Shown here in pieces: positions 39,121 to 49,900 of a stretch of 64,000 bases of DNA. The notes beneath the pieces are model-generated. The model did no database searches. It saw only the letters and a list, made by a program, of their open reading frames with translations, and was not told the origin of the DNA. The stretch covers positions 8,618,001 through 8,682,000 of the forward strand of contig JAFFSR010000237.1 in the NCBI GenBank assembly GCA_017163975.1. Reading direction: 5' to 3'. This DNA is from Anastatus disparis (Eukaryota; Arthropoda; Insecta; Hymenoptera; Eupelmidae). Both the position numbers and the translations under genes were made by a program. Position 1 is the stretch's first letter; the number at the start of each line of letters is the position of its first letter.

Positions 39121-41296
39121 AAGAGATCCCGTACGCGTCGGCACAAATAAAAAAAAAGGAAAGAAAGAAAAAAGTAAAGAAAAAAAAATACCAATCGTAG
39201 AGTTTCAACAGTCAATTAGCTGCTGCATCAAGAGCGCCTTCAACGACGGCCAATTAATTATCGCGCGTACACCAATGCTGTATATATATAGCCTTTTGCT
39301 TTTCTTTTCTTCTTTTTTTTTTCACTTTTGCTTCTTTTTCTTTTCTTTTTATTTGCAAACGTTGACTTTCTCGTTGTATTGTGGTGCGAGCTTGTAATTA
39401 TTTCATTTGATGGCCCGGGAGTGTGACAATTTTTCGTGAGCAATTAAGATTTCACGCTGACGTGGCAGTTCTGAAAAAATGAACGATGAATTAACACGGG
39501 TAAATTAAGATTTTTTTCTTTAAAAAAAAAAAAGATTTAAAGAGACAATAGGGGTGAAGTAAATTTTGTTTAGATTTATTAGTTAAATAAGTAAGTGTAA
39601 GTTAAATAATTTGAATTTTTTTTCATGTAGAAAGTATAGAGAGATTTTGAATTATTTTGATAAATAAATTGTAATTTATGATGATAATTCTAAACGTTTA
39701 AAGCTCAAGTCAAGTAATTTTCAATATTTTATAAAAACAAATAAAATTATCATATCTAAAAATATAATAACTTCTTTCAACTTATCAAATACAACTACTC
39801 TCAGAAAGTTCCTAAAAAATGTTATTTTTCTTACAAACTACTTTATCGAGCATGTATCTATTTTTTCAAAACATAGTTAACATTAACGGAACATCTCTCC
39901 TCATTTGCATATTACCCAGTTCGACAAATCCAAAAGAAGAAACTAGAAGTAACATCCCTTACACGTAAAAAAACATGAAGAAAAAAAATCTCTTCATAAA
40001 TCTATATCACGTATGGGGCTTGCGTTGCATATCCGTGCACCGCGCGCACGTAAGCCCATTGAAACGTCTATCTTTTTCTTAACTTGTATATGTCATGTGT
40101 CCATCGGCAATGTAAACGTCAGTGTCGTGAATTCCCTATGCACCAATATACAGACGGGATATATACACACACGCGCATTTATGCTTGGCCTTCGCGCTGC
40201 CTTCGCTCGCTTCGTCATGCTCGATTTTTGTTCCTTGTAAAATATGAATTTTATTCGTGTTTTGCGGTTTATGCCGGTGTACTTGTTGTTTTAATTATTT
40301 GAATTTAATTATTTTATAGGAAAGATTTGAACTTTTGTAAAAGATTAGTTTTAGCTTTAATATTTTAAAATTGAATATAAAAGAAAATTTGATTTTATTT
40401 TAAATGAAACTTTATATAATTTAGCATTAACATTCGAAGTCAAACCGTTAAGGGGATTAATAAGATTATAAATTTAAGACTGAAGATTTCGCTTGACTTG
40501 CGAAGTAAAAATGATTTTTATAAATTTTACATTTACATCGTTTTCATTTTAACTTTAATACACGCGATAGTAATAATATTTCGATCTTGAATGTCATTTA
40601 ATCATGGATCCAGAGTAAAAATTTCTCACGATCTCTCAGTTAATTAATAAAATTATATTAATTATTTAACGTTCACGCTTAATAAGACAGATGTATTAAT
40701 TTAACCATGAACGAAAAAAAAAATAAAAATCCCAAAACCTGATCACTTCGAGTTGCTTTAAAAGCAGCTTCGAAAAAACTTCAACTTTGTTTTCAATTAT
40801 ATCTATATATACGCGCGTATAATGTGTATACGTAAGTCCCATACATCTTGCCTATGTAACACTGAAATGCATATGACCAGAGCCGCAGCGTTGCAAATCC
40901 AGGCTGCGCGATAATATGCTAATTAGTATATCGCCATGGCATCTTTTTCTCTTTCTCTCTCGTGCGCTCAGGCTTTCTCTCTCTTTCGCTCTATGACAGC
41001 CAGCAAATAATTTAGATAAGCGGATCATCTGAGTACTAAGCTCTTTTCTTTTTCTTTGCTTTTTTTTTCTTTTTATTTTTCTTTTAATAAAAGTGTATTT
41101 ATAATGGGGAAAGTAATAAAAAAAAAAATAAGAGAATAAGGCTAAGAAATTCTTTTGCTCGTATGATGTTAAGATAGACATGTGCTATGATTTTAAAAAA
41201 AGATAATAGATCGTGTTTCCTTCGATTCATTACAACTATGGTATTAATGAATGTTATGGAATTTTAATGGAACTTATACGGGTAGTTATTTTATTT

Positions 41297-41374
41297 TTCA
41301 AAATGTCATACTCCGGAAGATTATACGATTAGCTGTTCAAAATGTCGTACTTTGGAAGATTATAAGATTAGCTT
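41297..41374. repeat. 39-bp tandem duplication
   Basis: Two adjacent units begin TTCAAAATGTC(A/G)TACT and end in AGATTA(T)..GATTAGCT. They differ at a handful of positions (CATACTCC against CGTACTTT, TACGATT against TAAGATT). It appears to be a local duplication about 120 bases from SINE copy 7. Confidence 0.85.
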
Positions 41375-41490
41375 TCATACAGGAAACTAATAAAAAAAAT
41401 CAGTTTAAAAATTTGGATTTTCTAAAGTAGAAAAAAAAGATAAATTTTTTCATTTTTTTGACAAATTACGTAACAATTTTTTTTTTAATT

Positions 41491-41685
41491 CTTCTTTAAC
41501 GTCGCTATATTTATGCAATTTTTGCGATGCTAATCGGCGACGGAGTTCGTAAGTGTGTTTATGAACTTCAGCACATGTAACATACAGTGGTGCTTGTATC
41601 AATCGGCTGCCGAGAGCGGGATTCGAACTCGGAACCTCGAGATTACGAATCCAACGCTCTACCGACTAAGCCACTCGCCGGCTCA
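41491..41685 (-). mobile_element. tRNA-derived SINE, copy 7
   Basis: Full-length reverse copy with a well-kept head. The B-box complement is GGGATTCGAACTCGG and the A-box complement GCTCTACCGACTAAGCCACT. The hairpin arms CGTCGC and GCGACG are both intact. The body reads CACATGTAACATACAGTGG. Its good internal promoter suggests a relatively young insertion. Confidence 0.89.
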
Positions 41686-44600
41686 TGCTGAACCAGTTAA
41701 AACTGAATCGTTAAATTATCAATTTAAAATACACGAAACATATAACAATCAATAACCCGAAACTGTTAACTTTAAAGCCTATGTACCATTAAAGACTCTT
41801 ACACAAGCCCGGGAACATTTGACTGTTACTTTAATTGATTGATTACGCAATTAGCTTAAACCAAAGTGAACTATATATTTTAATATGTTACGGTCAAGCG
41901 TTTAAAACAAAAAGCAAAACAAAAAAGAAAAAAAGTATTATGAAGAAGCGATACTGGCGCCAGAAGCACGCGATCGCAAAGCTTGTACACACGTGGTGCA
42001 ATTAGTAGCCGTGAATTCGCAATCAATCCTTTAGATTAAAATTAACAGTTAAGCATTTTAAAATTAATTAAAATTATTCATTTAAACGCGCAGCGACTAC
42101 GCCGTAAATGAAGTTATCTAACCGTGATTAAATTATAAACATCAATCTCGTTTTAGATAAATGGTTAAATTATTTTTTTTTATGTTTATATAAATAGTTT
42201 GGGAATATTCTTGATACGTAATTAAATATAACTTTTAAAATTTTTGAGTTAGTATTTAATAAATTTTAAGTAGTTACTTAATTATTCAGTCCATCAAGTA
42301 GTAATTTTAGTTGAGATTAATGATTGCGGTTTGTTATGAATAGTTTAAAAGGAAAGCTAAAGTAACATATAAATGTCTGGCTGTGTACTACATTTTCTAC
42401 TTAAACATGTCCATCAAAACTGTCAACGCTGTTTTCTTGAATAGTTTTTCAGTTATGATTAATTATCATTGAAAATTCTTAATTATTTTTAATAACTTTT
42501 ATTGTAAATTTAATTTATTCATCGATTAACATAAAAAATAAATAAAATTAACATTGAAATTTTCCCTTTGCTCGCATACGTTGTTTAAAACAATAAGAAT
42601 AGAAAAAGTTAACCAGCATCTAGCAAACAACAACATAGCAGCTTGAAAAAGAAGAAGAAAAAAAAATATAAAAGAGAGGCTTGTGCTATCAGTGAAACAG
42701 TCAATTCCCAGCCTATAAATCCAATGTTAAAGTAAATAAATCCAATAAGACCTGAAAACGTTTGCTATTTCTCTCTCTCTCTCTCTCTCGTTCTCTTTCT
42801 GTATCGGTGTAGTCAAACGAGATCAATCACGCGAAACCGAAAAAGCTGCAACGGCTACAAGAGAAAATACCCAAAGCAAAATCCTTTAGCTAACTTTGCT
42901 TTACTGCTATATACACTCACTTTATTATTACCTTTATTTTTTTTATTTTGTTTTATTTCTCTCTTTGCTCGATTTTCGTGTCATTCCCATGTTGCAGGCT
43001 TGTGGCCTTGTCCCGTGCTGACTGCATAAAGCAAGAGCGTAAGGATGCCAGTGGTAAAGTCGATTAATGAGCTTAAGTAAAGATGTTTATGTAAGATTTT
43101 TGTAAGATTGATGTTTAAAGCTGCTGATTTCATCGGGGATGGTATGAAATTCAAGGTATATTGTATACTTTGTTTTAACTATATCATTTACTTTGTTTTA
43201 ACCAATTTTAAATATTATCATATACTAGTGTATCAATATAATTTTATAAAATTTTCTTTTTAAATTTCACGTACGTTTTTACAAATTTCAAAATCTTTTT
43301 TTTTTTAAAAAGATCATTTTATTAATAAATTTGCTGCCAATATCTTGCCACTTAAAGTTGAATTAAAGTCTTTCAACTTTTCGTAAATCATGTAAAATAT
43401 TTTATCAGAATAATTCATATTGCATTATGAATTAAGTATTGAAGCTCGTTAATTAACTATGAATCAATTCCCGAAAATGAAATCCAACGGAAAATTATTT
43501 ATGATTTTCAAAAATTATTCTGGATCTCAATGTTCGTAAAATAACTAATATTTTAAGAGTAATTTAATAATTATTTTTTTAATTAATTTTATTTTTTACT
43601 AAAAAATTGGATTTATTAACTCAATCTATAAAAAAGTCCTTTACATAACATTTCATTGACCTTTAAATTAAAGTAATGCATTTAAAAATTTTTTGTTACT
43701 TTATACAACACTTAAAAACTTTAAATTAAATGATTAATAAAAAACTATATTTCATCAATTCGATCACCAAAATATCTCTGTAAAAAAGTACTACAAACCT
43801 CTAATCTACTTATATATGAAAAAATAACTTTTCTCCGCGAAACAATCCATAAAGTGGCGATACGTCGCTAAAGCGAACTTACTTCCGCAAATGTTCTGTG
43901 ATTTTATGAAACCATCTTAAAATGACTGTATGCGCCTCGTCGATTTCGTCTTTTACTATCGGCCATATAGAAATCGGAGGCAGAAGAAGAAGAAGAAGGG
44001 AAGAAAACTTTTGCTTGCTCGTATATACGTATATATAAAGTAAAAGGTAAAACTTTGGCATTTATCGTTGTGGACTTTTAATGAACTCGAGTTAATGAGA
44101 GAAAACGATAGGGGCGAAATAAAGGTGGATTTCATTGATGATTAGCTTGTTTACTCGCTTGTTATGAGCGTATTAAAATATCCTTAAGAATTATATTTAT
44201 GGCGCATTCGGTATTTAAAGAAATTTAATTTCGCGAAAATTTATTATCTATTAAACGCAAGCTTATAATTTTTAATTATGTAACAGAGAAACTTCCATAT
44301 ATATAAATGACTATGATTGTATTGAACGCGATAGCTAAATCGGTATTAATGTAATTTATATGGATAATTTAGAGTTTTGTTATTTCATATTTAATGTGAT
44401 AAGTAAATTATATGGTAATCTAATAGTTTACCTCGGATTCGTGCTGTTTATATATCTCGTATCTATGATCTTAATATACATTCAATTAAATGCTTTTAAT
44501 TAAATATAACATAACACAAAAGCGTTAATTTATTCGATACGTACAAATAAACTATTTGCTAAGTTTGAACTGATAAAATAAGTTTAAATTGATAAGAATT

Positions 44601-45686
44601 TACTTTTTTAAATTTTAAACACTTAGAAAGGAACATTTTGTTTTTTAAATCCATTAAGAAAAAAAAACAATAGTCGAGACGGATGGCGAATGAAAATTTT
44701 TAATTCGAGCATAAAAAAAAAAATAAGATTACAAAAATAAAGAAAGTCATGTTTACTATGAATTTTTAAGATACGACTTTTAACCACTTAACGAGTTCTT
44801 TATCTTTACAGCGAAGCTTTTATACTTATATTGCTACAATATACCGCTGGGCTTTTAGAGTAGCTTTTTTTTTAAATTTTTAAAATAAAGAAAACAGCTT
44901 CTGTGCAGTATACATTCAAACGAATTATGGTTTACCGTGGAGGCTGTTTGATGATGCAATTTTGAGTCTTAAATTATTGAAATAAATTAAATGGAGCTCT
45001 TGCTCATGGGGTTATTATGACGAAAAAAAATATAAAAAATTATTCGTCATAAATTTTTTATTCTTAAAGCGTTAATTTTATTATTTTACGATTGTTTTTA
45101 CTAAAATTATACCGTTTAAATGTTGGGAGAGGAATTTAAACAATTTTTGTACAATTAAATTTGCTAATATATACGGAACGAATCGATATAATTTTTGATG
45201 TATGCAATGTATACTGGTATGCTTGTAATTTTCGAAAATTGTAAATTAAAATCAAATCAAATGTGGCTTTAGGTTTATACATGCAATGCTAAAAGCTTTT
45301 CTAGATAAAGATCGGAAAATCCAATATTTATTCGAAAAGCAAATATGTTCGTAGTAAAGTTTGTTTTTTTTGAAAAATATTTATTTGTATATGGATAGAT
45401 AAATTAACAATGAATTCGGAATATTTATTATTTTCAATTTTAAATAATAACGATGAATACCAATCCTTTTAATCGATACAACTTTTGGCATATAATGCAT
45501 AATCAATTGAAAAATTACAATAAACAATTGTTAATTAAAATCTTATAAAAAAAATTTACAAATTAGACGTAATCCAACTCATAATTTCTATTTATAAAAA
45601 TAATTCAATAAAAAAATATTAAATTTTAGTTTGTACTTTACAAGAATATAGCCATCAAATGAAAAAAATCGATACAATTTCTTAAA
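41686..45686. other. Gene-poor stretch between SINE copies 7 and 8
   Basis: Mostly AT-rich. A (CT)10 run lies at 42770-42789. A candidate 41-base exon with good splice borders lies at 42998-43038. A small patch at about 43840-44050 contains a GAA/TATAC cluster. No gene is recognised. Confidence 0.45.
42998..43038 (+). other. Candidate micro-exon
   Basis: On the plus strand, TTCCCATGTTGCAG precedes 42998, and a GTAAGG donor follows 43038, enclosing 41 bases of markedly higher GC than the flanks. One frame is open and reads LVALSRADCIKQE, continuing open past the donor to a stop near 43065. I do not recognise the peptide. The pyrimidine tract before the acceptor is long (TTATTTTTTTTATTTTG, then CTCTCTTTGCTCG). 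It could be a coding micro-exon of a gene with giant introns, an untranslated exon, or chance. Confidence 0.25.
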
Positions 45687-45881
45687 ATTTTATTTAACGT
45701 CGCTATATTAATGATTTCATTGAGATGCTAATTAGCGACGGAGTTCGTCAATGTGTTTGTGAACAAAGCACGTGTAAAGTATACAGAGGTGCTTGTATAA
45801 ATCAGCCGAGAGCTGGATTCGAACTCGGAACCTCGAGATTACGAATCCATCACTCTGCCGACTGAGCCACTGACGATCTCG
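45687..45881 (-). mobile_element. tRNA-derived SINE, copy 8
   Basis: Full-length reverse copy. The displayed strand opens TATTTAACGTCGCTATATTA, then GATGCTAATTAGCGACGGAG, CAGAGGTGCTTGTATAAATC, the B-box complement TGGATTCGAACTCGG and the A-box complement CACTCTGCCGACTGAGCCAC. The hairpin arms CGTCGCTA and TTAGCGACG pair. Confidence 0.88.
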
Positions 45882-46715
45882 GTGATTGATTCATCGTAGA
45901 TATTATTTTAGGTGAATATCAAAATTGTTATTTGCAAAATAACTTTGATATTACCTTTAACAGGAATTATCAAAATATTAATAGCAATTGAAAACTATAC
46001 TGATAGTAAAAGAAAAAAGAACATTTATACATTCGAAGTAGCACATTACACAAAATAATACGATACGAATTTACGTTCAGCTTTAAACCATTACGTAACC
46101 GCACTAAACCACATTTCCACTATAAAAAAAAGTGGAAAAAAAAAAATTCGCTACATTACGCATGTTAAAACTTGTTCTCTCTCTATCTCTGGGTGTTTGG
46201 GATTACCTCGTGAAAATGAAGGGCTAGCCCCACTGTCGTAGTAGTAGTAGCAGTGCTGCTCATCGTTGAAAATTCGCGCTCTCGGTACGGTAATTAAATT
46301 TGCAACTGTAATTTGCCGATGTAATTACCAATGATGTTCATCGAGTTCGATCTCTGTATATATATATACGTCCTGGCGAATTTAGATGGCCTGCATATGT
46401 ATACATATATATGCTCGTAATTTTTTATTGTTGATTAAAGGCTTAGAGGCTTGTAAAATGTTGAAAATCAATGATGTGAGGAATAAAGAATGAGCTTTAT
46501 TAAATAATGATGATTATGTCATTGTCATTGAAAATAAAAGCTTCATGTTGAAGGTGGACTTTTAAAAATATTATTTTCAATAATAGTAGTACTTGTTGCT
46601 CAAATAATTGGCAAACAAGTTAATTTTAATTTTTTGTATGGCGATTTTTATAAATTATTTTAAAATCATAAAAATTTAACTTAAAAAAGAAAAAAATTAC
46701 TGTATTATGTTTGGT
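45882..46715. other. Intervening stretch with a small CpG-containing patch
   Basis: The segment at 46180-46400 is GC-richer. On the minus strand, an ATG at 46261-46263 opens a 19-codon frame (MSSTATTTTTVGLALHFHE) that ends exactly at a donor-like GAG/GTAATC. The same bases are a (GTA)n-type repeat on the plus strand, so the frame may be chance. The rest is AT-rich and featureless. Confidence 0.35.
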
Positions 46716-46971
46716 GCACAGAGATAAATGTTTGATTAAATTTTACTATACTGTGCAGTTGTGGAAATACAAAGTTGCAATGGCAGAAAAATTGTTATAC
46801 AGAATAGTAAAATTTGCTATAATTTTAGTCAATTTTGCTATATTTATAGTAAAATTTACTTTAAGTATAGCAAATTTTACTATCCAGTATAATAATTTTT
46901 GTAATCCAGCATGATTGTATTCCCGCAATCATACAATATAGTAAAATTTAATCGAACTTTTCTCTTCGTGC
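46716..46971. mobile_element. Fold-back (MITE-like) element, element I
   Basis: A nearly complete 256-bp inverted repeat. The left arm starts GCACAGAGATAAATGTTTGA and the right arm, read on the other strand, starts GCACGAAGAGAAAAGTTCGA; both continue TTAAATTTTACTATA. Pairing extends inward, with interruptions, to the centre near 46845, and the interior is built of TATAGTAAAATTT-type words. It has no coding capacity of its own; small frames on both strands are by-products of the palindrome. I see no clear target-site duplication. Confidence 0.8.
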
Positions 46972-49900
46972 AATAAGTCCCACAATAGAGTAAAAATTTT
47001 TCGATTTATTTAGTATAAACATAATCGAATTCAAAGCAGTTCACTCGTTATCTTTCACTCGCCTAATTAATTTATACTTTTTGTTTATCTCAATATTTAT
47101 TAGTTAAGTATTATCAATTATTCAATCACGGCTTATTTTTAATGCGCAACGCGAAATCGGCAATTAAACCCACCGCCCGGGTCTTTGTTCCGCAAAATTC
47201 GAGTGTTGCATTGAAAATGATCTCATTAATTAAAACCGTTCGTTAAGTATTTCGCCAAAAAAGTTAAATAAAATTACAAATTCAACTTGGTGTTGAAAAA
47301 AAGAAAAATCTTATTTATCTAAACTTTATGATAAATGGACCTCGAATCGAGCTATTATGCCTCGAAACATAATCGTTCCTTGCATTGTACGAGAGAAAAA
47401 AAAAAAATTATGCCAATTATATTCTCTCTTACGTGTGGTATACGCGCGCAAAAATTTTTCCCTCAAGTACTCGTAATTTCCAAGTACTTGGCCAACAGCT
47501 CACATAAATCTCATTGAACTTTAGCGTTCATTCAGAGCGTAATTAAAGAAAAATCAAAGGCTCAAGGAATAAAAAAAAAGCGAAGCAAAGCAAAGAGCAG
47601 TTCGAAATTAATATATTTCTTTTTTTTTTCCCGAGCATATTAAAGGCTCGCGGATATATAATCTGCTCTGGTTATTTTTTTTTTCTCGTGTATTTTTTTC
47701 TCCTTATTTTCCCGATTCTTCGATGCAATAGTTGATGTATATGGAATGTAATCGAAAAAAAAGAACGCGCATAAAAGGAAGAGGAGAAAAAAAAATACGC
47801 AAGCATAGAAGGATGAGCCTCAAGCATCAATAAGTGTTGAAGGAATATGGTCTTTATATTTCGATGTTAGTACACGTTCAATATTACAATATTCTTTAAA
47901 AATTCAATGCTCATTCGTGTATGAACTAGTGGAAAAAAATAAATTCTATTTTTAAATAAAAGATATTAAAATTAGCGTTTTATTATTTTCAATTAAATTC
48001 AATTAAACTTTTTTATACAAAATTTAATAAAGCGAAAAATTTAATTTGAATTAAAAGTAACTGAAGTATCATTTTTATAAACTTTTCAATAAAATTATCG
48101 ATATCGAGTGCACGTAATCCTCTCCCCGTTGAACTTAATCGAAACAATTTTGAGCTTCTTATCAAATTAATATTTAGCGCCATTAAGAATCCCCCGTTGT
48201 TCCTTAAACTTTTTTCTACTCCTTAATTACTTTTAAATCTTAACAACCTTACAATATCTTCTCGTCCTATCACAAGGCTTAAGTATCCTTTATTTCTTCG
48301 ATAAAAATAAGAACAAAAATTAAAAGAGAAAAATAAAATAAGAATCAAAGTAAAGCATAATCGGATCGATAGTCGTTCGATGTGTATCAGCAACAACAGC
48401 AACAACAACGACGCACGGGACTATATATATATATATATACGTGTCCCATTCCAAGTACTCGTAAGCATCGTCCCATTACCTTCTCGTGTGTGCATGTGCA
48501 TAGATATGCGTTCCAGCGAGGCTTAAACTGTATTACAATACAATGGCGTTCCTCCTATGTACCCCATGCGTTTAAACATTTTCTTGTCTTTCTTTATCCT
48601 TTTTTTTTCTCTTTTATTTTTAACTTTGTGTCCTTCTTCTTCCTCTTTTTTTTCTTCTTTAGGATCGTATATATACCTATCGGTTACTTTGCATTTCGCG
48701 ACGTATACGAGAGAGCCTCAAGTCGTGTCTCTCTGTACTCCTTCTTTCTTCCATGTTTCTTATTCTTTTTTTTTTTTGTTTTTTGGTCTTTTTTTCGCGA
48801 TTAACTTTAGCTCGCGCTTGTAAATGCCTTACGCGAATAATGCCTTCATTTACTGGGTTGATACATCGGAGGACAAGAGGTGAAGGGCACGAAGTATTAT
48901 CATATATTTTAAAACTCGCCGATCTTTAATTTTGAGAGAGAGCATGAACTTTGCTTTTTTTTTAATTCGTATGATAAGTTAATTCCTTTAATACATTTTC
49001 AAGAATAATTTAAAACAAAAGTTAACAAGGTAAATTACAATTTTGTTTTTTAATTTCTTAAAATCAATGCACGATTTCCAGAAGTTCATTTTGCAAATTG
49101 GTGATTAAAAAATTTAATCACAATGATCAAACAAGCAAATTGCTTATTTTATCGTGACAATAATAGTCTCCTAAGAAAAACATGCGATTTATAAAAAAAA
49201 CAAAAACCATCATCCACTCAAAGGATCGCTTGAGCTTCTTTTTTTTCGAACAATTAAAGCATCGTAAATCACTCGACAAAATAAAAGCTCGCTTGTATAG
49301 TGTTTAACTTCTTGAATCGTTATCGTTACAAGAATTTCCGACAATTGACAAATTAATTAGCCGTTTAAAGAATAAAGAACGCTAGAGAATGCAGGAGTGT
49401 TAAGGACTTGTCATTATTAATTTTTTTTTTCTTCCTCTTGTTTACTTTTGTACCAGTGATTGAGCGAAATTCTTTTGTTGTCATTGAAGGAAGTGTAGAA
49501 GTGAAAATTATGAAGATAAGTTGTCGTTTTAGCTCGACGTACAATTAACAAAACTAACAATTTTTTTCGGAATAAACTTGAGAAAGACTTTATAAAGGTT
49601 AATAATGTAATACAAGTAATACTAGAAAATATCAAAGTGATTTAAACATTAGTCTTTAAACATTAATTCTTGTAATAAAAAATACTTTGTAAATATTTAT
49701 TTCAAGACCTTATAAAAATGACTTGCGCAAAAATAAAAAATTTTCTATAATTAAAAAATGTTGTGCTCGCGTTTGACAATTATATCCTTGTATCAACTAT
49801 AGAGTTTCCTTCACTTTCACCATATAACAAATATTTTTTATCAACATTAACGCGTACGCATAAGCATATCATAATACAGTACAAAATATCTCACGTGTAT

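Larger units (their letters stand above)
34991..41490. other. Gene-poor stretch with tandem repeats and microsatellites
   Basis: No gene is recognised. It holds a 29-bp tandem array (35409-35512), a (GCTC)n run (37618-37640), an (ATCG)n run (39102-39120), a 39-bp tandem duplication (41297-41374) and CpG-containing patches at about 37540-38070, 40000-40240 and 40810-41010. The patches again carry TATAC words and CT/GA tracts. Open frames in this stretch are low-complexity. Confidence 0.45.

Noticed and set aside
46711..46928. Overlapping open frames on both strands giving similar peptides
   Set aside because: They are the two readings of one palindromic fold-back element, not genes.
48382..48823. 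140-codon plus-strand frame starting with a Gln run
   Set aside because: It is poly-Q from a CAA repeat, then poly-F/S from T-rich tracts, with no conserved core.
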